From Pyrocephalus nanus (Eukaryota > Chordata > Aves > Passeriformes > Tyrannidae), in NCBI GenBank assembly GCA_038380795.1, contig CM076264.1, forward strand, positions 12,336,001 through 12,400,000: 64,000 bases of DNA, read 5' to 3'. Under the pieces are notes generated by a model. The model searched no databases and was not told the DNA's origin. It was given only the letters and a program-made list of their open reading frames with translations. Below, piece after piece: positions 42,565 to 55,720 of this stretch. The stretch's first letter is position 1; every line of letters starts with the position of its first letter. Made by a program: the position numbers and the translations under genes.

Positions 42565-45510
42565 GCATTTCTGTGTTTTCTAACTCATCATTAACCCTTG
42601 TATCTTTGCTGCCAATTGGATTTCCATTCCTTACCTTCACTGAGATGGCCTGCTGAAGCCCCTCCCTAGCACACCTTACTTCCAACATTTGGTATGCTGT
42701 CCCCAGGCTGCTCTTTAATGAGTCTGGTTTTCTCCCTTCAAATATAGTTTATAGCTCTTTCTATGAGCCCTCTGACACCTGTGCAAAGAGTCTTTTACTT
42801 GTTTGAGACAGGTGTACCCCATTTGTTGCCAGCAGGCCTGGTGTCATGTGGACAGACCCATGATTAAAAAAAATAATCTGCCAGTGACACCAGACTTGGA
42901 GCCAGTTATTGACCTTCTGGCTCTTAAACCAGAGGAGGTTGAAAAAAAATGGAGTATCATAAAGACACTGGAGTCTGAGAGTGACTGACAACTCTCTCCC
43001 CTTGGAAAGGAGCTTGCAGAACAACCAAGTCTGCACCTGAAAGAATCAAGTAGATGAAGGGTTTCTAAGTGAGTCTGAATTGGAGTGTGTGCCCAAGAGG
43101 TAGATTGTGCTTCCAGATTTCTGGGTATGATATGTAAATAAGGTTACTGGGGCAAGGGAAAGGGCTGAAGCTGTTGCACCCTGCATTTCTCACTCAGGTT
43201 TTGATTTTGCACTGGGATTGATGCGATGTAATTATTCACTAACCTTGAAATGAAGAGTGCAACAAAACATTGTTTTACCTTGCTTACTAGCCCATCAGCT
43301 TCAGAATTCTGATGGGCAGTAATTCATGAATGGATGCATTTCTGAGTGCTAAGGTTTCATTTTCCAGTAAATACAGTTATTACTTTGAATGAATGAAGCT
43401 AATCCTTAACAGGTGAAGATACTGGAGAGCAATCTGCCTCATGCATGTTTTGTAAAGCAAATTATTTTCCAAGTGCAGTAAGATACTAAAAGTTCAGATG
43501 AAAGGTGCTAATTTCCTGTGTGTGGCTGTTTGCAATTGTGCGTTGTTGGAAATCCCCTGAGAATTCCTAAGTGGTTCATGTCTCAGGATTTAGTTTTTCC
43601 TGGATATGTCTGAAATGGTATTGCTCTTTTGTTTTTGCCTAAAGTAATGCTGGAACAGTATTGTTCTCTTCTGTTGGACATCAGGTAATGCTGACAGTAC
43701 TATGAGAAAGTACAAACCACCCTTTCTTTTCAATTTTATTGTTTTCCATATGATTATGAGTGGAACTGTATATCTGAAGTGTTCTTGTACATCACAAAAA
43801 CAATCTACTGCAGATGGTGAACAATAACTATGAAGAATCATAACCAACTCAGCTCTTTCTGGTGGTTGGCTTAAATTACTTACTATATCTAATAACATTG
43901 TAAAATTTTTAGAACAAAACAAACCCATTCTTTCTGTAGATGAAATGTGTAGGTCTCATAGCACATATTCAGCATTATGACTGCGATTTGACTCATAATA
44001 GAATTGTTCTTTTAGCAGTGTAGCACTGGGTTTAATTTCTTGTTCCAAAGCTTACAGGAAGACATTCTTCCTTTAGTCATCCAGTGCAAGCATGTCATAA
44101 ATGATCCATGGTGTCTGTCTTATGGCAAGAATTAGAAATGGGAGAACTGCTTTGCATGAAACATGAAATGACCAAGCTTTCCTTTCAAAAATGGACTTAA
44201 ACTTCATTTACATTCTGGACCCTACAACTTCTCCTGCTATGCTGCCTTGTAACGTGCTTTACTTTGACAGTTTCTCTCCCCTTCCATCTGTTCTAAAACT
44301 GACCCAGTGGGTAGTATGACAAAAGGTTTACTTAGGTTATTTTATTGATCATATAGACATGATTTAGGAATTATAGGAAAAATGATGTTTCCATTCAATG
44401 GAGGTATAATATTACAGTTCATATTCCAAAAGAGATTGATGTGAAAATTTCTGAAGAGGTTTCAACATCCTGCCTGGCAGCTTTGTAGAGTTGCGTTTGC
44501 AGAAACAGTAGAACCACATTTTTTTAATACCTGTTTTGATAAGTAATCAAAAAAATCTGCTAGGTGGAAAAAATCTAATGTGCCATCAGGTTTTGGGCAG
44601 TGAAATTACATAAGTCTTCTTGCTATACTCTTACCAGATCCTATCTATTAGAGGAGAGGAGAGGTATTCCCGTGGATCCTGAAATGCTTGCTAAGTAATA
44701 TGCTTGAGAAGTAGATTACTCTCTGGAAGTTGTCATTCATTAATAATTGTGAACCCTGTCTGGAAAAGCTGTCAATTTAGATGCTGCCCTTCCAAGGCAA
44801 TGTAGTAAGAATAAAGAAGCAGTGGAGGCCAGCAGCCATGAATGGATTTCCTCACAGAGCAACTAGATTTATGCAGAGGTAACTTACCTTTGTTCTTTTT
44901 ATCTGAGCCTGGAGGAAAGACTCAAGGTAAATGCTCATCTAGGGAAGTTGACTAAATGGCAGTGTATGACTGCCTTTATTCACGTCTTCCTTACTCCCTC
45001 ACTCCCTTTTCTTGACATGAGAGTTCTACAGAGGCAGAGGACTAAGGAGACAGGAGAGAACGTCACGTTGAACAATATAGCACCATCACATGCATTTAGG
45101 AGGATAGCAAACTTCTCTAATGGCATGCCCTATATTATGTAGGATTTACATAGGATATATTTGCATGGAGACAAATGACAGGTGAACATCCAGGTGGCAG
45201 GACCCAGGCTCTGATTTCCTAGTCTACCCAGAAGTAAGTCTGTTTTGTCCCTGAGTTTGGCTGACAAAGCCAACTCGGCTCAGAACCTGAAAGTTTGAAC
45301 ACTGAAGTGTGATTTCAGAGCTCCTGTCACTGTCAGTAATGATAGAAATCCACCAGAACTAGTGAGTCTGAGGTGTGGTAAAAACAGTTTGTCCTGCTGA
45401 TTCACCTGCAGCCATCACTTTTAGAAGTTCTTATATCACTCATGAAGTACACTCTTTGAGTGTACCAGTACTCGGTGTCTGGAGTGTGGCTCAACTTGCA
45501 CCTTCCCTAT
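42565..45510. other. Intergenic, no gene recognised
   Basis: AT-rich. A 9-bp stem with 10-base loop lies at 43291-43318 (GCCCATCAG / CTGATGGGC). No gene or known repeat is seen. Confidence 0.5.
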
Positions 45511-45514
45511 GTTT

Positions 45515-45625
45515 CCTCTTCATGAGGAGGACAAATGCTATTCCTGCTTTACAGATAGGGAGCTGAGAGAAACTGATTTCTTTAACCAGGGGAGACAACA
45601 GTTTTCTAAGGATGCCAAGCATTAG
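45515..45625 (-). mobile_element. MIR-like (CORE-SINE) relic, minus orientation
   Basis: On the minus strand the order 'ggttaaagaaatcagtttct', 'ctcagctccctatctgtaaa' and 'gcaggaatagcatttgtcct' follows the MIR 3' half. The likeness is better than in the copy at 37.8 kb. Confidence 0.55.
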
Positions 45626-45629
45626 TTTT

Positions 45630-48600
45630 ACAAGTTGACCACAGTCTGCTGTTGATTTCACCAAAAAACCAGAGATCTAAGTCATGCTACAGTATTGAAT
45701 ACTGTGGTTACATAGCTTCATGATAAACTGTCAGAGGTGTTTGGAAATATGGGACACCATTAACTTCTAGTAACAGCTGGCTGAATAGTCTCTATCCTTA
45801 TCAGGCCACAAGTTACTTTTTTTTTTTTATGTTAAAATCCATTTAACACTCAAAGAAAGAAAGAACAAACAAAACCACACCTTTCCTTTGAGATGAAAAC
45901 ACGCTTTTAAAACGCAATGAACAAAACATTAATGTCTAACCAGGAGCTGTTAAACAGCACTCTAAAGTGGTGTGTCTCAAGCAAGTGAGAAGATGTTGAG
46001 TTTTCTAGTAATATGTTATGTGGTCCTTGCACTCAGAACATGACTCTTTGGACTCTTCCAGTGCTTTCGTCCACAGGCAACAGTTTTGCATAGGAGACTT
46101 GGTGATTTTTGTTGTTCTCTACAGAAACTTGTGAAAATCAGAGTTAGAGAACAAAGCCAAATCGGTTTCAAAGCTTATTCGAGTTGGGTAACAAATCATC
46201 TATAAGGCCTTCAAACTCTTGTAGCTATTTGCATGTTTTTGCAGACACATATTTGAAAGCTTGTTTTTTCCCCACAAAGTATTTCTCCTCGAAAAAATGG
46301 AAGTGTATCTCTTACTGGAAATTTACTGTTGTTAAACTGTATTATTGCCTCTTTTTAAGACCCCTGCTTAAGAAGTTTAGAGGTGATGTGGAAAAAAGTT
46401 ATGATAATTGATGTTTTCCTTTCTTTTTTCTTTTAAATTAAGATATTAAATATCTTGGGGTTTAATTAAAATTCTCATATTTTCAATTAAGAAGGGCAAC
46501 TTCTCACCAGAAATTATGTTCTTGATCTGCTGTAAGATGTAAAGTGGAGAAACAAAAGATAAATTAATGACAAAATAAGGTTATATAACATAAGGGAGGC
46601 CTGCAAAAACAGATGGGAGCAGGATGGTAGAAAAAAATGCAGCAAAATCAATTTTACTTTCAATTTTTGCTGTTAATGGAACTTTCTCCTCGAGAATAAT
46701 GTATCTCCTTAATGGATACTTAGCATGAAAATTCCGTGATTGTTTTTAATAACACAGATTTACATAGATATATAAACCTGTCTAGTGGTAATACCAAGAA
46801 AATCTTTCCATTTAGTCTAACTTAATAAAGTTTTTGTCATCATAGAAAAGCAATAAATGCCTTCTAAGCCTGAACAAAAGGCTCATGTCTTTTGCTCTGA
46901 ACAAGGTTGGAATGAACATGTGCTGGGAATACTTCTGAATTTCTCCTCTAAAAAGAATGGAGTTTGGAGTAGCTGTATTCATAAAAGTTCCCTGGAAATA
47001 GTGTGTGTGTGTGTGTATGTGTTAGGAAGCACGTTTTGTGATAGTTCTGGCTGAGCTGTGTCTCCATGTTTTAAATGACTAGACTTTCACAGAATGTTTC
47101 AGTGATAGATGCAGCTTTCAGTGTATCTGGTTTTCCCACCATTGTTTCCGCTGGATCAAAAGCAGATCAAAGTCTGAGGAGAAATAACATGGAAATTTGA
47201 GACACTTGGACAAAGATCAGAAAAAAAGAGGAGGTTTGCACAGTGCCTTGGGGATGATGTTTGGACAGCAAGCTGTAGCAAATATTTTGAGGTTGGAAGT
47301 GAATGTGAAGAATGGGGACCATGGTATTTTTGTTTTCCAGCTACTCCAGGGAGCAATACAAGAAGAGTCATTTAGGATGTACAGTACAGCAACCCCTGGT
47401 AGCAACTAAACTAGATCCAGGCAAAAGCAGGACTGGAGAGGGGCAAACTGCCTCTGCATGGCCTCGGTTTGCTGCTTGGATAGATCAAGCCTGGGAGATT
47501 AAAGAAAGGCTCTTTATGGGAAAGCAGCCTCTCCAGCAAAGAGGGGAAGGGAACCCTCCAAATTCATACTCCAGGAAATATAGCCCAGGAGAACTTGTGT
47601 CACGGTGGAACCTGAGACAGCCCATGAACTGTCTGCTAAGCTGACATTTCTATTAGTGATAAAGTTTGGCACAGAACAGCAAGAGAAGGCAGTTCCCTTG
47701 AGGTTTTGTATATGTGACAATCAATATTTCTTGTAGTGGAGACAGATCTGAGTGGTTGCCCTCAGGGCAAAATGACAGACTACTTCAGAGGCTCTGTAAC
47801 TCATCCTGTGCAATGAATGAGACTCTGAGGAAACTGAGCTCTCTGCTACACCAGAAACCAGAACCAGGGTTATTAAGCTGATAAAGTCAACTGTACAGCT
47901 AAAGCTTTAGCAAATTAGCAGTTTAAAATTATTTTATGCACCTAAAGGTAGAATATAATTCTCATATTGGAAGTGGGTGACAGGAGAAAAAATAGGCTTG
48001 CAAGATTATCAGCAATGCAGTAATTGCTTCAGTTGTCTGTTTTGGTGTGCAGGACACTGACAAATGAATTGCAGACATTATCTGTTTGAAGCACTCAGAC
48101 TCTGTTTCAGTCTGGAGGAGCTTGTCAGTTTAATAGTGTGTGATCATCATGGCTATCAGACATAGATGGCATGGATTAGGTAAAAAAAAAATTAAAAATC
48201 CACTATTTAAATGTGAGTCTGTCTCAAGGAAGGTGGTTTTCTATTAAATTTTAAATAATATCTGAACATTTTTATCAGAGATATTAAAGCTAAATTGAAT
48301 TTCAGTCAAGTGCACATGATTATTCTCACCTTTGATCTCTGGCATGCTGTTTTGGGGTTGGGCTACAGGTCCAAAATATAACTCGATCCGGATTTCAGAC
48401 CAGTGTTTCAGGGGCACTGAAATCTGAAGCTTGGATGTTGAACAGACACCAACTTCTCATTCTGTCATTTTTGGTGGTACTCATGTTTCTGTCCAGTTGG
48501 CTGTCCAGTTTAATTTGTTGGACCTGAGTGCTCCTTCACTCTGACACTTTTGATGGCTCCATTAACTCCAAAAGTCACATGAGTGCCATCTAAAAGTGAG

Positions 48601-51485
48601 GACCCAGGGCATTGTGTTAGTGATTACAAGGCTAACTGGACTGAATAGAGGTCACCTAAAATCCTAGTAGACATGTGGTCATTCAGTTATTCCATTCAAC
48701 TGTTCACAAATGAAAGCTGGTCTTACTTGTTTAAAAGAGGAGGGACAACATAGGGAAGAAGGAAATAAATCTGTTACCTAAAAAATAGCTTGACTTTTAA
48801 TTCTTTAATCTTCACGCTGTACTGAGGCAAAGGCAGAATCTCCAGTAATGAATTTCACAAGTACCTGAGTTCAATTCATCCTTCTGTCTTAGTTACATAA
48901 TTGTTTTTCATCTCCTTATTTTCCGAGTGCTGGCTGGCTGGTTACTGCTCGGAGCTTTATCTATATGTCCATTTTTTCCAAGTCAGATACAAGGTAAAAG
49001 TTCAGGCAAAAGGCAGAACTTTTAAGCAGGTAGGTCCTGAAGCCTGTATTTGCTCTGTATTCAGGCAAATGTACTTGTAATATTCTAGGTTTGCTAAAAT
49101 AAACATCACCCAATTTTGGTATTATAGGTGCCAAATTAAAGAAATATGAAAAACTACTGAATGGTTTGATCAAAAGAGGAATGTTTTCTTAGAATATGTG
49201 AAAATAGACAAAGAAATGTTCCCTTCAGTAGGGGCTACCAGTTATCTTAGAGGGAAGCAGAAACTACTCTGCTGAGAAGAGCAGAGAGAAGGAAGTTTGT
49301 CAGAAAATGCTAATGATGCCAAAAATAGAAAAAGGTTTCTGGACCACATTAGCATAGATAAGGTAGAAAAGAGTTTGTTTAGTAAACCTAAAGATTAAGC
49401 TTATTTATTTAGGTAGCTACCTGTCCTACACAGTCACAATATCTGCAAGAAAACACGAACATAATTAGATGGTTTAATGGGGTTTATATTTAATCCTTTC
49501 ATCCTATCATGTCCTTCCCATCGCCAGACCATAAATGAGTATTAGACATGTTTTCTTCAGCTTACTCATTCTAGTTTTAAATGCTTGGGGTGTGGGAATT
49601 TGTGCAGATTTACGTGCAGGTAGCATGAGAAGATGGTGCGGGGGTTTTAGTCTTGCCATTTAATTTGATGATTGAAAAATAATGTTTCTTATGTTATCTT
49701 GTGCTTCTCTGTATTAAGTCCCTTACAATTCTTTTTTCTTTTTAGTGGTATGGTAACATTTTTGGACTTGCTGAATATGAGCATGCCTTAAACTGTTGGA
49801 ATATGCCCATTGTCATCTATTTTTTTTACTCTGTTTTTTGAGGGTTTTGGATTTAGCAGCAGAACAGAGGAGCTGCTAATTGAACACACAGTTTTCCCTG
49901 TCTCCAGATCAGAGCACGGGTTAGTTTTATTAGTGTGTCTAACTCCAGACTATCCAAGTTCAAGTTTTTGGTAAATCCTGTGGTACTAATCCTAAAGTGT
50001 TAGCCACACAGTTGAGCAAGAGTAGCTGAGAAACTGGAATTTGCCTAGTTATCAAAATCAAAAACCTGTTTGGAGTGAGCTTCCATCAAAAGAAAAGAGT
50101 TGAAAAGAAAGTTTGGCCAAAGCCTTAAAAATTACTTCAACTCCATGTATATCTCTGTCATTTTCTTTTTCTCTTACGGCCCTACCTGTGGCCAGAACTG
50201 AAACTTCTTTATACTACAAGAAAGTTTGAAAGAGAAGTCCATTTCTGTGTTGCCTGGATAGCCTGGGAGGCAGACTGCTCTCCCCTATGAATTCACTAAG
50301 CTCAGGTTTATTTCAAAACTAAATCAAAATTTTGGAGCTTCAGGCTATTCTGTTTTCATACCTGCTGCTCAGTCTGCATCTGTTTCTAGCAATCCTAGAT
50401 TCCCTTTACCCTCATATCAAATGAGTCAGTCGTGCAGATGTTGAAAAGAGGCTGGAAGTGCTGCTTACTCTGCCTGCAAAGACTGTCTGAGCTGAAACTT
50501 GCACGGGTTGAGCGATCTGATCTGCACACTGACTGATTCTGAATGCCTTCAATACCCTTCTCACCTCTATAGCTTGCTCACAGTTGACTGTGGTCAAAAA
50601 GAGCTACACAAATTTTTTCTTAAAGTTAAAGTTCCAGAGTATTTACTGTTTTTTTGATGACCATACCCTAGGCAGAGAGGAGCTGTGCTGTTGCGAAGTG
50701 CAAGTTAAGCACTTAGAAGGCAGTGTAATTTTTAGGGAACTTGCAAAATCTTTTGCTTCCTAGACTGTAATTACAGTGCCTCAATACACTGCAGGATAAG
50801 AGTAGCGCTGAAGCCTCATCAAAGCCGAGGAAAAAAACAGAGCTTGTTGGAGACTAAGGAGGGTCATCACCAGCTCTGATTAACTTAAGATTGTGCCATG
50901 ATGCTTTACAGCTGGTCATTCAGCACTGCACTGCTCTGAACCTGCCCTGTGTTCATGTTGTCTTCGGCTGCATCTGAAAGATGGGGTTTATGCCCTACAG
51001 TACAGTTCATGTTCAGGGTAGTGTGCTACTTGTCTCTTTCCAGGCACAGCTTGGGGTTGTGAGACTTTCACCTATGCAGAAAATTAATTCTTGCTTTTAT
51101 GGACTATTAAGCCTGTTCAGAAGCAACTATGTGTGATGGCAAGAAATAAAACAGACATCCGTTTCTGTCACCCTGAGTAAAAAGAAAAGCTGTGTAAGAA
51201 AATTGCTGTTTTATTCAGATGGGGCTTTAATCTACAGGCTTCCTTACCAAGCTTGACTTCAAATTTCAGAGTCACTGGTTTTTGTTTAGCCAGTTTAAAC
51301 TTAGGTTTTATGGGAATTCTTCTGAGTAGAAGAAAATTTGATCATTCACAGGAACTAAAGGTGGCAGAGCTGAATTGCTCTCAGTTTTATATCAGTGAAG
51401 GGGCAAAAGGCAATTACCACAGATAGAAGAACAAGAAAATCTGTTTTAAGATAAGAAATCTTTCTTCTGCAAAAGTGATGAGGAA
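45630..51485. other. Intergenic, 5.9 kb, no gene recognised
   Basis: AT-rich. A TG-rich microsatellite lies at 47001-47022. The stretch 47160-47640 is less AT-rich, with an open frame of 110 codons (47312-47644, plus) that matches nothing I know. A 17-base near-palindrome AAGATATTAAATATCTT lies at 46440-46456. Confidence 0.5.
47001..47022. repeat. TG-rich microsatellite, (GT)n with one AT
   Basis: About eight GT units followed by ATGTGT. Confidence 0.75.
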
Positions 51486-51487
51486 GG

Positions 51488-51655
51488 ATCAGGGTCTGTT
51501 CAGAAGAGGTGGTGATATCTCCATTCTTGGGCTATCTCAAATCCATATGAACCTGGTTCTGGACAGTGTGTTGTAGCTGACCTGTGTTTAATAGGGGCAT
51601 TGGACCAGATGATCTCCAGAGGTCTCTTCCAGCTCTGTTGTCTGGTGTTTTGTGT
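51488..51655 (+). mobile_element. CR1 LINE 3' end fragment, plus orientation
   Basis: 'gaggtggtgatatctccatt', then 'ttggaccagatgatctccag' and 'aggtctcttccagctctg' follow the last 170 bases of a CR1 of the 'agatgatctccagaggtccc' type. The terminal short repeats are degraded. Confidence 0.75.
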
Positions 51656-51659
51656 GCAG

Positions 51660-53715
51660 GCTGCAACCATTCCCTCTGTAAGCATCTGTGTGAGGCAGAA
51701 CGCTCATCATTTGACTGCAGTAAGATAAAGAAAAGTTTTATTCAGCAGTGCGAGAAAAAAAAAGACTCAGGAGTACTGCAGAAATTCATAATAATGAATT
51801 ACTTGTTCTAAATTATAAAGTGTATTGAAGAATTCTAGGCCTTATACTATTGTCTGTAAAAATAGGCTGATTTGGTAAGATTCTGCACCTGCATGGAAAA
51901 GTCTATTAAGCAGTGTTGTGATTTGCCACAGCCTGACCGATGATGCATTTAATTGGTCTTCAGTTTTAAACTTGCATGTTTTCAGTATCTTCTTACTGAC
52001 AGTCCTGGTAAAATACATGTACAAAAGCAGGTGCAACACTTGATTTGATAGAAGTGGTTTATGTGTATGACTTTGAAATGGCAGCCTCAGCTAAAACCTA
52101 TGGGCTGCCTTAAGAGAAAGCAAACACACTTTGATATCAGAACTTTTACCATGATATAAGACATTTAATATTAATTTAAAGATTAATTTACTTAGAGGAA
52201 AGCTAGACTATTTCAGGATGCTTTGGTTTACTTTTACACGCTATTCATTAAATCCTTTAATGTAAAACCATGTGCCCTGTAGTTGAGAAGTCTAACTATG
52301 TACACACTGGAGGGAGAAGGAAAAAATCCTGTCAAATAGCTTTCTTGGACATGAAAATCTGAGCTCTGCTGTTTTGGAACAGACTAATGTTAAAAATCTA
52401 ATGTCTCAGCACTGGCAGAAAGCTCTCCAGGAGACCCCATGTCCCTCTGAGAGTTTGCAACTTTGTGGAAGTGTCAGACCTGTGCTTCAGGCATCCTTCT
52501 GTGAATAGATGCAGCAACATGGAGCAACTTGGGAAAGTGACTTCACATACAGTGATTTCAAGGGAAGAAAACTAGGGTTTGGGAAGTTCAATAAACTAGA
52601 GACGGTGAATGGGGAGCCTGTAAGCAAGCAGAGTACAGTGCAATACTTGCAGCAGGGTTCTGCTCTGTAAATATAAACTCCTCTTGCAAACAATTGATTT
52701 GTATCTATGGTAAGAATGTAACCATACCAGCAAAGCCTGCTGTGGACTTGATGCTTTTTCACTTGAAAATTCCCCTAATGGAGTTAAAATGCTGGATTGC
52801 AACTTGCTTAACTTGAACTATCAGTAGGTTTTAACTCCAGGGGGAAAATTAGCATTGATGGGTTCTTTTGCTTCATTTGCAAAGTGTGTAGGTATTAGAG
52901 ATATTTATGAGTGCTAGCTGAAGATTGTGTGTTCTAACAGTGATTTTTGTCCTTCAGTGCATGAATTGAGGAACCTCAGTTTAGTGGCTCACAGAAGCAA
53001 CAAGTATACACAAGTTCACTGTGGAGTTGAATTTAAAATACATTGGAATTCCATTAACCTCAAATAGAGGCCAGTCTAGCTGTCAGCTTCTCTGTAACAC
53101 TATTATTGGACTAGTATAACAGTGATGTTCCCATATCCTATATACAGTTTTCCTTCTGATTGACTTTGAGCACAGTAGAGGCAGAGAAATGAATGCTTCT
53201 AAGGGTTTGCAATTGTGTGTCTACTGCATGAAAGATTAATACTGTCTATAATGTCCAGTGCAAGTTAGAGGTCTGTGTGGGTATTTTAAAGAACTGAGAA
53301 GGACAAATGTAATGAAAGTTGATGCTTTCACATATTTCATGCTACTCTGAGGGAGGTGGGGTGGAGGTTAAGGTTGGGCTCTGAGTATATTTTTAACAGA
53401 AGTGGTAAATCAATGTAATAAACAAGTGTAAGTAATGAATTTAATATACTTTCTGCCAGGGACCAAGCTATTCATCAGAATTCTAGTATCTGAGGGTTGC
53501 AGTTGTTTCTTAGCTTGGAAAAAGAAAGCCCCCTTACCTTTACAGAACACTGCATGGGGCTTTCAATTTATACATTCATGCCTCTTGCTATGAGCCCTGC
53601 TTTGGCAGAGAATTGGTAATTAATATAATGTGGTACAGTATCTGACTAAGGCAAGGTTCAATTTAAGGTGCTCTGGCAGCATTGGCACACAATTAACTAT
53701 TTCTCTTAGTTCATT
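51660..53715. other. Intergenic, no gene recognised
   Basis: AT-rich with short open frames only. Confidence 0.5.
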
Positions 53716-53721
53716 TTACAA

Positions 53722-54182
53722 CTTCATACAGTCATTAAGGCTGGAAATGACCTCTAAGACCATTGGATCCAACCTCTAACTGAATAGCACCTTGTCAATT
53801 AAACCATAGCCCTAAGTGCCATATTCAGTTGTATCTTGAACACCTCCAGGGATGATGACTCCCTGGACAGTCCAATCCAATGCCTGACCACCCTTTCAGT
53901 GAAAAAATTCTCCCTGATGTCCAGCCTGAACCTCCCCTGGCACAGCTTGAGTCTGTGTCCTCCTGTCCTGTCACTAGTTCCCTGGGAGAAGAGATTGACC
54001 TCCACCTTTCCAAAACCTCCTCTCAGGGAGTTGTAGGTAGTGATAAGGTTTCTCCCCTGAGCCTCCTTTTCTCCAGACTAAAGAACACGACTTCCCTCAG
54101 CTGGTCCTCATATGACTTACTCTCTAGACCCTTCAGCAGCTTCAGTGCCCTTCTCTGGACAGGCTCCATCATCTCTCTCTTC
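53722..54182 (-). mobile_element. CR1 LINE 3' portion, minus orientation
   Basis: The plus strand reads 'aaggctggaaatgacctcta', 'ccattggatccaacctctaa', 'caatgcctgaccaccctttc', 'agtgaaaaaattctccctga', 'gcctccttttctccagacta' and 'cttctctggacaggctccat', the antisense CR1 3' region. It is better preserved than the 14.7 kb copy. The 5'-truncation point at about 54182 abuts the direct repeat copy at 54191. Confidence 0.9.
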
Positions 54183-54190
54183 CAAATGTT

Positions 54191-54343
54191 ATTTTTAAGC
54201 TTGTTGCCTTTGCTATTAAATTCCTGTGTTAAAGCTGAATATTGAGGAACATTTTTAGTAGCCATCTGCAAGGTAAAATTTGATGTCAAAAGCACTCTAC
54301 AGCTTCTTAGTTTTAAGAAGTCACTAGATAGCTTTTTTTGGGA
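54191..54343 (+). repeat. Direct repeat copy A (partner at 55721)
   Basis: Shares 'cttgttgcctttg.tattaaa', 'tatgttaaag.tgaatatt', 'tttagtagccatctgcaa', 'gatgtcaaaagcac', 'cttagtttt' and 'ttttttgggaagt' with 55721-55880 in the same order, with scattered differences. Confidence 0.75.
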
Positions 54344-54344
54344 A

Positions 54345-55050
54345 GTGGATAAGCTTTACTTTTCTTAGGAAAGCAGCAGAAAGTTGTCACAAACCTTGCT
54401 ATAAACAATGAGAGAGTTATGTGTACACAACCATGTTATCACAATTTCCAAAGAAAAACCTTGTGAAATGGTTTATAATTTTTTTTTTTCTAAGAGATAA
54501 AGTCAGGACACATAGAATTTTATTTTGAAATAAACAGGAGTTAATATCTTCAGAGAAATTTAATTCCTAATTGTGAGTAACTTCAGCAGTGACTTAAAAT
54601 TATAAACAGGAATTGTGCTTACAAGGAAATTAACTTTATGATGTGAAATAGGTAGAACAAAATGCAAGTTAGGCAGGAGTAAGAGGAGAGAGAACTGGAA
54701 CCAGCTGGGTATATTTACTGTTGTTCTTTTTGTTATATCTACCCCATTCTGTTATGAACTGTCTTCAAGGTATCTGGTCTGATGTTCTCAGAGCCACAGA
54801 TGGTAGGAGGAAACATGCAACTGATGAAAGCCTAGACCTGTCCAAAAGTTGCCCACAAAAGCAAACTGCAGAAAGCATCATACTGTGTTTCAAAGGCTAT
54901 GATCTGGATTAATGTTCTGAAAGTCAACATTAAATATTCATAGTTGCATAAAATAAGACAAAGTGAAATTGGATCAGAGCTGTTGCAGCTGGTCTATGTA
55001 TTTCTAAAGCCTGCAGGAAACCTCCTTTTCACTTAGGTAGCTGAGGCTGT
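54345..55050. other. Spacer between direct repeat A and retrotransposon tail, nothing recognised
   Basis: AT-rich sequence with no gene or repeat family I can name. It would be the place to look for more of the element that carries the zinc-finger tail. Confidence 0.4.
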
Positions 55051-55087
55051 CAAGGATCCTTGCTCCTTTTTCTTCAGTGAGTCTCTG

Positions 55088-55333
55088 TTGGGGTCATGCT
55101 TTGCCTTTACCCTGGCTTCCAATCGGGAGGCCTGGAGACACACCATCTATAACACTGCTGCTGCTTTTGAGAACACACGCAGGATCACTCTGGGGGAGAA
55201 AAGACAACGCAGAAAGAATCGCGTCTCGTCGATATCACCTGGGGAGTCTTTCTGTTGTGCTTTCTGCAACTGGACTTGTCTATCTCGCATTGGCCTTTTT
55301 AGCCATCAGCGTGCTTGTAGCAAGCGTGGGTAG
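55088..55333 (+). pseudogene. C-terminal zinc-finger tail of a non-LTR retrotransposon ORF (not CR1)
   Basis: The open frame reads SNREAWRHTIYNTAAAFE, then a basic stretch (GEKRQRRKNR), then a CxxC...H...C finger with FCCAFCNWTC and LSRIGLFSHQRACSKRG before a stop. A Trp-Arg block, a basic linker and a finger with SRIGL.SH.R..C recur at the end of reverse-transcriptase ORFs of several animal non-LTR retrotransposons. The window's many CR1 copies do not contain it. No reverse transcriptase or endonuclease domain is seen upstream, so it would be a 5'-truncated insertion. A chance open frame is unlikely because basic linker and finger occur in the right order. The superfamily, for example an RTE-type element, is not settled by sequence alone. 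Confidence 0.5.
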
Positions 55334-55339
55334 AGCCCT

Positions 55340-55715
55340 TCTCAAATCTTCATTTGTGAAGCCTAGCCTTGATGATGAGGTCTCCACATAAATGAAGTGG
55401 AGTGGTTTCCTCCAAAACTGGGAACACTGAAGCTTCTTTAAATCCAGACTTTGATATGTTTTCCTTTTGCAATATATTTAGTGTAAGGGTTTTGTAACAG
55501 CAACAGTACAAGACTCCCAAACCAGGAATAAGAAAACGCACAAGGAAAATCTAAAATGGGGTCTCATGTACTGTTCCTGAATTTCCATATGGAAAATTAA
55601 GCTAACTGATTTTGAACTTCCTAGCAGTGTAGATGTGTAAGGTTGCTGACACCAAAGACATCCTCCTCTGCCAGACAGCTACAGAGAAAACTTACTGTGT
55701 AGGAAGAGTTTTATC
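55340..55715. other. Possible 3' flank of the retrotransposon tail
   Basis: Follows the stop codon of the zinc-finger frame. 'ccttgatgatgaggtctcc' near 55368-55386 might be the start of a short 3' UTR. No poly-A tail or clear target-site duplication was identified. Confidence 0.3.
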
Positions 55716-55720
55716 TAAAT

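Noticed and set aside
47312..47644. A 110-codon plus-strand frame
   Set aside because: No recognisable domain. An isolated open frame of this length is expected by chance in 64 kb.
53799..54295. Open frames of up to 121 codons on both strands
   Set aside because: They lie in the antisense CR1 copy and adjoining repeat.
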